From: Tianweitania sediminis
Lineage (GTDB): Bacteria; Pseudomonadota; Alphaproteobacteria; Rhizobiales; Rhizobiaceae
Length of the DNA stretch: 64,000 bases
Assembly: GCF_017813335.1 (NCBI RefSeq)
Contig: NZ_JAGIYY010000001.1
Coordinates: 1-64,000, forward strand
Direction of reading: 5' to 3'
In this document: positions 42,336 through 50,332 of the stretch, in pieces
How positions within the stretch are numbered: the first letter of the stretch is position 1
Layout: each line of letters starts with the position of its first letter
Notes under the pieces: model-generated
The model's database searches: none
The model's input: only the letters and a program-made list of their open reading frames with translations
What the model was told of the DNA's origin: nothing
Translations under genes and position numbers: made by a program

Positions 42336-44804
42336 ATGAAGGACGAGCGGAAGCTCCTTCTGATCACCGGTGCGAGCGGCAATATCGGGCGCTCGCTGGC
42401 TGCGGCCCTCGGGCGGAACTACCGCATCGTCGGGCTTGATCGCACCACCGGGAAAACCGACTACCCTGTGCTCGAAGTCGATCTGACGGATGACGCCAGT
42501 GTGGCCCAAGCCATGGCAACCGTGCGCAAGGAGCATGGCGCACAGATCGCGAGCGTGATCCACCTCGCCGCATTCTTTGACTTCAGCGGCGAAGACAAGC
42601 CCGCCTACCGGAGCGTCAATGTCGAGGGATCGCGTCGTCTCCTGAAAGAGCTGCAATCTTTCCAAGTGGAGCAGTTTCTTTATTCCGGGACGATGCTGGT
42701 CCACAAGGCTGGCGAACCGGGCCAGATCATCGACGAAAGCCAGCCTATCGAACCGGGCTGGGCTTACCCGAAATCGAAAGCCGAAGCCGAAGAAGCCATC
42801 CGGGACGAGCGCGGCGCGATCCCCGTGGTGTTTCTGCATCTTGCCGGCCTTTACGACCGCACAACGTCTGTGCCGACATTCGCCAACCAGATCGCCCGCA
42901 TCTACGAGCGCGACCCGCAAAGCCATCTTTATTCCGGCTCCACGGAGGCTGGTCAGGCCATGGTTCATCGCGAGGACATGATCGATGCTTTTGTGCGCGC
43001 GGTTGATCGCCGCGCGACCCTCGGCGAAGAAGCCGTGATCCTTGTGGGCGAGCCGGAAACCATCGGCTATGACGACCTGCAAGACAGGCTCGGCCGTTTG
43101 ATCCACGGGGAAGACGAGTGGACAACGATCCGCATTCCGGCGCCAATTGCGGCCGTGGGTGCCTGGGCGCAGGATCGCGCCGAACCCCTCGTGCCGGACG
43201 CTCTGGATGGCGGTGAACGCCCCTTCATCAAACCCTTCATGACGCTGATGGCCAGCGACCATTATGCGATCGACATCAGCCGGGCCCGCAACCTGCTTGG
43301 ATGGGAGCCGCGGCATCGGCTTGCCGACGAACTGCCGGCGATCGTGCAAACGCTGAAAGACGATCCGGCCGGCTGGTACAAGGCAAATCGCCTTTCGCCT
43401 CCCGATTTCATCGAGGACGCTGATGAAATCGGTGCCGATCCCGAAAAGCTGCGCGTCCGCCACGAAACCCTGCTGCGCACGGAACACGCGGCAAACCGAT
43501 GGGCGCACTTCGTGAACATGGGCCTCGGCCTATGGATCCTTACCCAGCCGGTGATGGTCGGGGTCGAGGAGCCCCTGCTGTTCTGGTCAGAAATCGCGCT
43601 TGGCGCGGCACTCATCGTCTTTGCCGGACTGTCCTTGTCATGGCGCATGGGCTGGGCGCGGTGGGCTCAGGCCGGGGTTGCCGCCCTGATCATGGCGGTT
43701 CCCTTCCTATTCTGGACGACAAACCCCGCAGCCTTCCTGTCTGACACACTGGTGGGTGCCTTCGCCATGGGCTTTGCCATCGGATCAAGGCCCGAGATCG
43801 GACCATCGGCAGTGGCGGCGCTGAAAGGACCGGACGTTCCGCCGGGCTGGAGGTACAACCCATCGAGCTGGGCGCAGCGGCTTCCGATCATCTTTCTTGC
43901 GCTGATCGGCTTGCTGGTTGCGCGCTATCTCACCGCCTACCAGCTCGAACAGATCGAGGGCGTTTGGGACCCCTTCTTCCCCGGCCTGAGCCCTGAAGAT
44001 CCGCGCAACGGAACGGAAGCGGTTATCACCTCGTCCGTGTCGGAGGCCTTTCCCATTCCCGATGCAGCGCTTGGCGGTTACACCTATGCGCTGGAGATCG
44101 TCACCGGCCTGGTGGGCAGCCGCGCGCGGTGGCGCACAATGCCCTGGCTCGTGTTCCTTTTCGGCTTGATGATCGCACCGCTGGGCATCGTGTCGATCTT
44201 GTTTGTGATCATCCAGCCGATTGTGATCGGGACCTGGGCCACCCTGACGCTTGTTGGCGCAGCAGCAATGCTGATCCAGATCCCGTATTCTCTGGACGAG
44301 CTTCTGGCGACGCTGCAATTCGTTCGGCGGCGTGCAAAGCTCGGAAAGAGCTGGCTCCGCGTGTTTCTGTTTGGCGATCTTGACGAGGGCGAACGTGCGC
44401 CGCGAAAAGATGAGTTCGACGCTGCACCTGGCGCGGTCATCAAGGAAATGGTTGCCGGCGGCGTAAACCTGCCCTGGACGCTAATGCTTGCCGCCCTGCT
44501 CGCCCTCACGCTCCTTTTCACACGGCTGACCTTCGGCGCTTCCGGCACCATGGCGCATGCCGATCACGTGATCGGCTTCCTCGCCTTGACAGTGATCTCG
44601 CTCGCCGCGGCGGAAGTCGCGCGGCCCGTTCGCTTCGGCTTGATTCCGCTCGGGGCAGCGCTGCTCGCCACACCCTTCCTGTTCGAAGCATCCGCGGTTC
44701 ATGCCGTTTCTAGCGTGGTTATCGGGATCGCCCTGGTTGCACTCAGCTTCAAGCGCGGAACCGTGAAGGAGCGTTATGGCAGCTGGAACAAGCGGATCGT
44801 TTGA
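42336..44804 (+). CDS. SDR epimerase fused to SPW and cysteine-free VKOR-like membrane domains
   Basis: 822 residues, preceded by AAGGAGGAAGG. Residues 1-350 form an extended SDR (NAD-dependent epimerase): TGASGNIG at 11-18, and the active-site Tyr144 and Lys148 in a YxxxK motif. Residues 386-482 resemble an SPW membrane repeat, 510-665 resemble a VKOR bundle, and 712-805 a second SPW-like repeat. The VKOR-like bundle lacks both redox cysteine pairs; in fact I see no cysteine in the whole protein. A membrane-anchored sugar or lipid epimerase/reductase is one reading. It is convergent with the glycan operon and may belong to it functionally. Confidence 0.8.
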   Translation: MKDERKLLLITGASGNIGRSLAAALGRNYRIVGLDRTTGKTDYPVLEVDLTDDASVAQAMATVRKEHGAQIASVIHLAAFFDFSGEDKPAYRSVNVEGSRRLLKELQSFQVEQFLYSGTMLVHKAGEPGQIIDESQPIEPGWAYPKSKAEAEEAIRDERGAIPVVFLHLAGLYDRTTSVPTFANQIARIYERDPQSHLYSGSTEAGQAMVHREDMIDAFVRAVDRRATLGEEAVILVGEPETIGYDDLQDRLGRLIHGEDEWTTIRIPAPIAAVGAWAQDRAEPLVPDALDGGERPFIKPFMTLMASDHYAIDISRARNLLGWEPRHRLADELPAIVQTLKDDPAGWYKANRLSPPDFIEDADEIGADPEKLRVRHETLLRTEHAANRWAHFVNMGLGLWILTQPVMVGVEEPLLFWSEIALGAALIVFAGLSLSWRMGWARWAQAGVAALIMAVPFLFWTTNPAAFLSDTLVGAFAMGFAIGSRPEIGPSAVAALKGPDVPPGWRYNPSSWAQRLPIIFLALIGLLVARYLTAYQLEQIEGVWDPFFPGLSPEDPRNGTEAVITSSVSEAFPIPDAALGGYTYALEIVTGLVGSRARWRTMPWLVFLFGLMIAPLGIVSILFVIIQPIVIGTWATLTLVGAAAMLIQIPYSLDELLATLQFVRRRAKLGKSWLRVFLFGDLDEGERAPRKDEFDAAPGAVIKEMVAGGVNLPWTLMLAALLALTLLFTRLTFGASGTMAHADHVIGFLALTVISLAAAEVARPVRFGLIPLGAALLATPFLFEASAVHAVSSVVIGIALVALSFKRGTVKERYGSWNKRIV

Positions 44805-44857
44805 AGAAGGATCGCACCCGCCCGTGCTGATGAAGCAGATCTGACTTGAGCGCCCTG

Positions 44858-44876
44858 GGATCGAAGGCGATCCTTT
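44858..44876. terminator. Weak hairpin terminator between convergent genes
   Basis: GGATCG-AAGG-CGATCC followed by TTT, in the 75-base gap between the stops of the SDR fusion and the glycan operon. A 6-bp stem and short T-run, so it may work from the plus side only. Confidence 0.45.
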
Positions 44877-44879
44877 CCC

Positions 44880-47156
44880 CTAAGCCGGTGCGCGCTCGGA
44901 AATCATGGCGCGGAAATTCGAGCCGTTAGCGGTCGCGTGGCGTTCGCTCGCACGCTCCAGCTCCTCCAGGAGTGGCGTATAAACCAAGCGCCGTCCTCCG
45001 ATCCGCTGATGTTCCAGAAGCCCGTTCTGGCAAGGCCGGTCATCATCCCAGCCGAAATGGTTCAGGATCGGGTATAGGCAGAGCCCTTCCACCGGCACAC
45101 CTTTGGTGCGCGCAAGTTCGAGTTCGGCCGCCACGTAGCGGAGCCAGGCTGGACGGCGTTCGAATTCGATGCCGGTTTCCGCCAGCATCACCGGGCGGCC
45201 GTAGCGGCCATGGATTTCCATCAACAGCCGGTGCAACGGCCGGTAAAGCGGGTGGCCGATGTCGATCGGCGGTCCGCCATGGATCCACTGGTTGTTGAAG
45301 TAGTAGTTGACGCCGACGATGTCGAGCAGGCGCGGCTCTCCGCCGAGTTGCGGCCAGCTATGGCCGGCGATCATGTCCCATGCCTGATATTGCGCCTGCC
45401 GGTGCCCTTCCGCGGCCCAGAACTCGTGCGGGCGCTCGGGCGCGGTGATGACGTTGATGGCGGGATCGGCATGAACGAAGCGTGCGCGGGGGTCGACATC
45501 CAGAATTGCATGCATGGCTGCAATGGATGCGCGCGTCAGTTGGACCTTCAACTCGTGGCCACGTCCGTTGGCAAAGGGGTTCAGATAGCCGGCATCCCCG
45601 CCGCCCCAGGCTGAAAACGAGATCTCGTTTACCGGGCAGTAGAACGGAACTGCATCGGTGCTGTTTCGGTGAAGCTCGGCGGCTGCGCGTGCAAAGCGGG
45701 CGAACCGGTCCACGAAGTGCGGCCGCCAGATGTCGATGTCGTCCGGCCAGCCATAATGCAGAAGATCCCAGATGACCTCCGTTTCGGAGGCTTTGGCTGC
45801 CCTGAGCATCGGCAGTACGCTCGACCAGTCGTATTGGCCCGGCGCTTTTTCGATGAGATGCCAACGGAAGCCGTCGCGCACCGTGCGAATGCCGTAGCCA
45901 GCGAGCTGACGGTAGTCCCCCTCGGCAAACTGGTCGTGCTGGCTGGACGCAATGACGTCGAGCCGCCGACCGTTGCGCAGGCGGTGCGTGGAGCATTCGA
46001 AACCGCCCTGAAAGAAGGATCGGAACAGTCTGGGCGGGTGAGCAGGCTTGCGCTCCGCTACCACCCCTTCGATCAGGTCCTGCCATTGCGGAACCACTGC
46101 TTCGACGCTGTAGCGTTCTTCCACCGCCGTTCGCAGGGCGTTCCCCAACCTGCGGCGGAGATGAGCATCATCAAGCAGCCGCTCAATCGCCGTTGCCACG
46201 GCTTGCGGCGCTTCATGCGACACAAACAGGCCGGAAACCTCGTTTTCGATCTGTTGCAGGGCGCCGTTGTCCGGCGTGGCAATTACAGGCAGGCCCGCAG
46301 CACCGGCTTCGGCAATCACATGCGGCATGCCTTCGCCGCGAGATAACCAAACGAATACATCGAGCGCGGCGAGCACTGCGGGGACGTCGTTTCGGTCGCC
46401 GAGGAACCGCAGCGCTGCGCCCAAACCGCGTTGACTTGCCAGTGCGCGCAGCCGCTCGGCGTAGTCAGGCATGAAAGCGTCGGGCCCGCCGACCACCAGG
46501 AACTGGGCTGCCGGATGCGCTTGGTGCACGAGCGCGGCGGCTTCGATGAAGTCTTCCACCCGCTTCTTTGCGTCGAGGCGGCCGACCCAGCCGACAACCG
46601 GCACGTCCTCGCGCAACGCGAGGCTGCTGCGGATCCGCGCCCGATCGGAAGGCCTGAACTCGCTCAGATCCACCATGGACGGGATTTCGAGCGCATGCTG
46701 CGGTCGGTCCGGCATCTTGGTTGCCGCCGCATCGCGGATGGATCGGCACACGCCGACATAGCGGCTGGTGAAATGCTTTGGCCCTGCCAGCGCTTCCGAA
46801 ACCAGTCCGCCATGCTCGATCAAGGGCGGTCGCAGGTGGGTTTGTTCGAGCGCCGGATAGATGTCAGCGACGTTCTGGCAAGACACAACAACATCATAGG
46901 TTGCCACCTTGCGTGCGAGGTAAGCGACGGTATCCTCGAAGGAAAGCGTGTAGGGAACGGTGTCCACTTCCACGCCAAGCGCGCGCAGCTGCTCATGCGT
47001 TTGCTCCGGCATTTCCGGCTTGCGGAAGCAGGCGACAACATCGATGCGGTAGCGCGCAGGGTCGAGGTTGCGCGCGAGAAGGCGGACCTCGGTTTCTTCG
47101 CCCCCAACCACCAGCCAGGCAAACACAAACAGGATGCGCGTCGGCTCGTCGGTCAC
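44880..47156 (-). CDS. Glycosyltransferase family 4 fused to a clan GH-A glycosidase
   Basis: 758 residues. Residues 1-365 are a GT4-type enzyme: two Rossmann lobes, Gly-Trp-Val-Gly-Arg-Leu-Asp at 189-195, and the EX7E motif with Glu275 and Glu283. Residues 378-735 form a TIM barrel resembling GH1: acid/base Asn510-Glu511 in Cys-Pro-Val-Asn-Glu, Gly-Val-Asn-Tyr-Tyr at 615-619, and a probable nucleophile Glu660 in Leu-Ala-Glu-Thr-Gly. Both active sites look intact. No signal peptide, so it is cytoplasmic. Last gene of the operon, overlapping the dehydrogenase by four bases. It may add and trim, or transglycosylate, one glycan. Confidence 0.85.
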   Translation of the reverse strand: MTDEPTRILFVFAWLVVGGEETEVRLLARNLDPARYRIDVVACFRKPEMPEQTHEQLRALGVEVDTVPYTLSFEDTVAYLARKVATYDVVVSCQNVADIYPALEQTHLRPPLIEHGGLVSEALAGPKHFTSRYVGVCRSIRDAAATKMPDRPQHALEIPSMVDLSEFRPSDRARIRSSLALREDVPVVGWVGRLDAKKRVEDFIEAAALVHQAHPAAQFLVVGGPDAFMPDYAERLRALASQRGLGAALRFLGDRNDVPAVLAALDVFVWLSRGEGMPHVIAEAGAAGLPVIATPDNGALQQIENEVSGLFVSHEAPQAVATAIERLLDDAHLRRRLGNALRTAVEERYSVEAVVPQWQDLIEGVVAERKPAHPPRLFRSFFQGGFECSTHRLRNGRRLDVIASSQHDQFAEGDYRQLAGYGIRTVRDGFRWHLIEKAPGQYDWSSVLPMLRAAKASETEVIWDLLHYGWPDDIDIWRPHFVDRFARFARAAAELHRNSTDAVPFYCPVNEISFSAWGGGDAGYLNPFANGRGHELKVQLTRASIAAMHAILDVDPRARFVHADPAINVITAPERPHEFWAAEGHRQAQYQAWDMIAGHSWPQLGGEPRLLDIVGVNYYFNNQWIHGGPPIDIGHPLYRPLHRLLMEIHGRYGRPVMLAETGIEFERRPAWLRYVAAELELARTKGVPVEGLCLYPILNHFGWDDDRPCQNGLLEHQRIGGRRLVYTPLLEELERASERHATANGSNFRAMISERAPA

Positions 47157-48247
47157 TCGGCTACCTTGAAAACGATCTGCAGGAACTCGGGACGGCGGGT
47201 CGGGAGTTCGGAAAGGAAGGCGGGCGCCTCGTCGAATTCGACGATGTGCGTGATCATTTCGCGCAGCACGACGTCTTGCTCGGCCCTCAGCATGGCGATT
47301 GTTTCAGCGCCGAGACGACGGCGATCCCAGTGGAATGACAGGCCACGCGGCACCCGGTTGATCTGGGCGCAGCGGATCGTCAGGCCGTTGTGGTGGAACT
47401 CTTCGCCCAGGCGAAGGGCGTCCGCGCCGCCCTGGTAAAAGGCCAAGTCGATCACTGTGCCTTGCGGACGCAACGCCCGCAGAGCCGTATGGAGGCTGCC
47501 AGAATGCGCGCGGGTCTGGAACACGAAGTCCGCGCCCCGATCGGCACCGCTGTGCCATTGGGTGCGGGCGTGCTGCCAGGCCTGCTCCTCGTCCATAGCC
47601 ACGAAGCCCATTGCTTCGACGCGCAAACGGCGGGCGGTAGACGGATCCGCCACCACCACCTGCGAGGCTCCAGCTTGCCGAGCGAACAAGGCGGTCATCA
47701 TTCCGACTGCGCCGGCGCCGATCACCAGCACCGGGCGGTCGACCAGCGATTGCCCGAGCCGAACCACCTGCGTTCCAAACAGCTCGGCATCGGCATGCAG
47801 TATGCCGTTGGCCGCAATCGGTCCCATCTGCGCCACGAACACACCCAGGATCGGGTGGAGGTCGTCCGGCATCGGGATCAGCACATCGCGCGCGGGGTCG
47901 GCGGTATGCCCGGTCTTGTGGCCAAACGTGGTTGCCACGACCTGCCCGTTGCGAAAGGCGGGGTTGCGACTGTCGGTGACCCGAGCCACTTCCATGTAAC
48001 CGAGAAACGGCACGGGGTAATGGAGGCTGGCCTCGCCGGGCACAAACACCCCACGCTCCCCATCCCATCGCGAATGGAAGTAGGGGTTGGTGTGCTTCAG
48101 GAAGGTGAGCTCGGTGCCCGCCGACAGGCCCGTATAAAGCGTTTGCAGGCGGACATGGCCTTCTGCCGGATCCCCTTCAGTATAGTCATGGATATAGGCT
48201 TGGCCTTCCCGTTCCACGCCCAGCGACTGAATGCGACGTTCGGACAT
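47153..48247 (-). CDS. MDR-family dehydrogenase lacking the catalytic zinc cysteine
   Basis: 364 residues. The medium-chain dehydrogenase fold is clear from Val-Ile-Gly-Ala-Gly-Ala-Val-Gly-Met-Met (about 176-185), but where zinc alcohol dehydrogenases have Cys-Gly-x-x-Gly-Thr-Asp this protein reads Thr-Gly-Leu-Ser-Ala-Gly-Thr-Glu. No four-cysteine structural zinc cluster is seen. It may act as a zinc-free or altered reductase on a sugar or sugar nucleotide. Seven bases separate it from the Gfo/Idh gene upstream. Confidence 0.8.
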   Translation of the reverse strand: MSERRIQSLGVEREGQAYIHDYTEGDPAEGHVRLQTLYTGLSAGTELTFLKHTNPYFHSRWDGERGVFVPGEASLHYPVPFLGYMEVARVTDSRNPAFRNGQVVATTFGHKTGHTADPARDVLIPMPDDLHPILGVFVAQMGPIAANGILHADAELFGTQVVRLGQSLVDRPVLVIGAGAVGMMTALFARQAGASQVVVADPSTARRLRVEAMGFVAMDEEQAWQHARTQWHSGADRGADFVFQTRAHSGSLHTALRALRPQGTVIDLAFYQGGADALRLGEEFHHNGLTIRCAQINRVPRGLSFHWDRRRLGAETIAMLRAEQDVVLREMITHIVEFDEAPAFLSELPTRRPEFLQIVFKVAE

Positions 48248-48254
48248 GGTGATC

Positions 48255-49229
48255 CTACGCGCTTTGGGGCAGGTCGATGACCCGGCCTTCGCGGGCCGAG
48301 GCCGCGATCGCCAGCGCCACGCGATGGGTCTTCAACGCTTCCCCGTAGGAACAGCGGATGCGATTGGCTTCGCCGCGCACCGCGTCAATGAAGTCGCGAT
48401 CCTCATGCCAGACCGGATCGATCTGGGAATGCTGCACCGGCCGTCCGGCTCCCACATCCACCATGATCTCGCGCTCGCCAAGCTCCAGTGCCAGACCCTC
48501 GCCGAAAAGGTGAAGCCCGACCCGATGACCCCAGTTCAGCAAGCAGGTTGAACCTAGGTTGCCAACGGCACCAGTCGCGAAGCGCAGACTGGCGGTGCTC
48601 ACCGTTGGAACATCCAGGCCGGGAAACCGCTCGCGCGGTGTGTGGCCGGCCAAGCCGAACACCTGCGTGACCTCCCCCACGAGATAGCGTGCGAGGTCGA
48701 TGATATGGGTGGTCTGCTCCACCATCTGCCCACCGGACATATCCGTTTTCCACCACCATTGCGGCGGTGGCGTCTGGTCGAGCCAGTAACCGGACACAAG
48801 CTGGGCGGGACGTTCGGCCAGATGCCGACGCGCTTCCTCGACGGTGTCGAGATAGCGCCAATGATAGCCGACGCCCGTAACAAGGCCGGTCTCTTCCACC
48901 TGCCTTGCTGTCGCTTCCGCCACATCAAGATCAAGCGAAAGCGGCTTTTCCACAAAGAACGGCAGGCCGCGTGCGATCACCGCCTGTTCCGGCTCACCAT
49001 GGGCAAAGGGGGGGACGCAAATATACACCGCGTCCAGATCCGGATCGTCCAGCAAGCCCTTGTGGTCCTGATAAGCACGCGCGCCAAAGCGGGCCGCAGC
49101 CTCCAAGGCGCGGTCAAAGTCGGGATCCGCGAAGCCTGCAAGCTCCACATCCTCGAACTGCTCGAGAACGCCGAGATGCCGATGGGCGATGCCGCCTGCC
49201 CCGATGAATCCGATACGGGTCTTCTTCAT
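48255..49229 (-). CDS. Gfo/Idh/MocA-family oxidoreductase of the glycan operon
   Basis: 324 residues. The N-terminal motif is Gly-Phe-Ile-Gly-Ala-Gly-Gly-Ile-Ala (residues 7-15), the catalytic region is Val-Glu-Lys-Pro-Leu-Ser (about 91-96), and Thr-His-Ile-Ile-Asp-Leu-Ala gives the His-Asp pair. It probably oxidises or epimerises a sugar nucleotide at C3 or C4, as in WbpB-like pathways. Start and stop both sit tightly against the neighbouring genes. Confidence 0.87.
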   Translation of the reverse strand: MKKTRIGFIGAGGIAHRHLGVLEQFEDVELAGFADPDFDRALEAAARFGARAYQDHKGLLDDPDLDAVYICVPPFAHGEPEQAVIARGLPFFVEKPLSLDLDVAEATARQVEETGLVTGVGYHWRYLDTVEEARRHLAERPAQLVSGYWLDQTPPPQWWWKTDMSGGQMVEQTTHIIDLARYLVGEVTQVFGLAGHTPRERFPGLDVPTVSTASLRFATGAVGNLGSTCLLNWGHRVGLHLFGEGLALELGEREIMVDVGAGRPVQHSQIDPVWHEDRDFIDAVRGEANRIRCSYGEALKTHRVALAIAASAREGRVIDLPQSA

Positions 49230-50332
49230 TGCGGCATGCCTTGTCTGCTTTGTGCGGAAAGAACGTCGGCGTAAACGGCAGCGGTTTCCGCAGCCATTCC
49301 GTCATCGGTGAAACGTGAAAGATAACGCTGCCTCGCAGCCTTGGCCGCCTGCTGCGCTTCATCCGGTTGGTCGAGCGCCTTGATGATAACGGCTGCCAGT
49401 GCAGCAGGGTCGTCGGCACGGGCCAGAAACGGATGCTGAAGGCCCAGGGCTTCCAGTGTTCCCGCAACTGCCGTCGCAGCGATCGGTAAGCCGGCGCTCA
49501 TGGCTTCCAGAAGTGCGAGCGGCAACCCTTCGAAACGGGACGGCAGCACGAAAAGATCTGCCGCAGCCAGAAGTGCTTCGACGTCATCGCGCTGGCCGAG
49601 CACCTGGATGCTGTTCTGCAGACCCGCGCGTTCTATCGCCTCTTCGATGTTCACCTGCTCCGAGCCGCGGCCAACCAAAACAAATCTGGCAGCTGGGTGA
49701 GCAGCTAGAACGGCCGGCGCGGCAGCCAGGAGCACGTCATGGCCCTTCTGCGCCGTGAGGCGGGCAACGGTCAGCAGCAGCTTCTCGTGTTCGCGTACCG
49801 CGATCGTGGCGCGCACGGCCTTTGCGTCGGCCGCGTCCCCGCCTCGTGGAGCCACGCCATTGTGCACGAGCGCCATCGGTCCGCTTCCCTGCCCCGCATG
49901 CGTGTCGAGAACGCTTTGCGAAACGGCGATCCGTTGATCGACCGACAGGCACATGGCGCGGTATTGCGCCTTCTGGATCGGATCGGTCAGCAGGTAAGGG
50001 AGGTGTTCGGTCCGAACCACCGCCAGCCCTGCGGCCTTGCCGCAGCGAACGAGTTCATGTCCTTCCCAGCCGATGCCGGCGTGGACATGGATGAGGCATG
50101 CGCCACTTCGGGCGAGCCAGCGCGTCACCTCGCTGGGTCGCTGAAAATCCAGCGCCTTGACGCGCAAGCCACACAAAGCTGCCTGGCGCAACAGCGCCAT
50201 CCCTTCCCCTTGATTGCCGGCCGCGATCACCACGTCGAAGCGGTTCGAAAGCTGGCGGCCGAGCGCCAGCATGTGCTGCCCGACTCCGGAGGGCTCCAGG
50301 CTATCCGTTGCAAGAACAAGCAAAGGTTTCAC
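49226..50332 (-). CDS. Glycosyltransferase family 4
   Basis: 368 residues. GT-B fold: the N-terminal lobe starts Pro-Leu-Leu-Val-Leu-Ala-Thr-Asp-Ser and contains Val-Gly-Gln-His-Met; the C-terminal lobe has Leu-Thr-Val-Ala-Arg-Leu-Thr-Ala-Gln-Lys-Gly, and EX7E in Phe-Glu-Gly-Leu-Pro-Leu-Ala-Leu-Leu-Glu-Ala-Met. Retaining transfer from a sugar nucleotide. It overlaps both neighbours by four bases, so expression is coupled. Confidence 0.9.
   Translation of the reverse strand: MKPLLVLATDSLEPSGVGQHMLALGRQLSNRFDVVIAAGNQGEGMALLRQAALCGLRVKALDFQRPSEVTRWLARSGACLIHVHAGIGWEGHELVRCGKAAGLAVVRTEHLPYLLTDPIQKAQYRAMCLSVDQRIAVSQSVLDTHAGQGSGPMALVHNGVAPRGGDAADAKAVRATIAVREHEKLLLTVARLTAQKGHDVLLAAAPAVLAAHPAARFVLVGRGSEQVNIEEAIERAGLQNSIQVLGQRDDVEALLAAADLFVLPSRFEGLPLALLEAMSAGLPIAATAVAGTLEALGLQHPFLARADDPAALAAVIIKALDQPDEAQQAAKAARQRYLSRFTDDGMAAETAAVYADVLSAQSRQGMPQ

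Noticed and set aside
42276-43508. 410-codon minus-strand ORF
   Set aside because: Antisense to the SDR half of the fusion gene, with no family-like sequence and no ribosome site.
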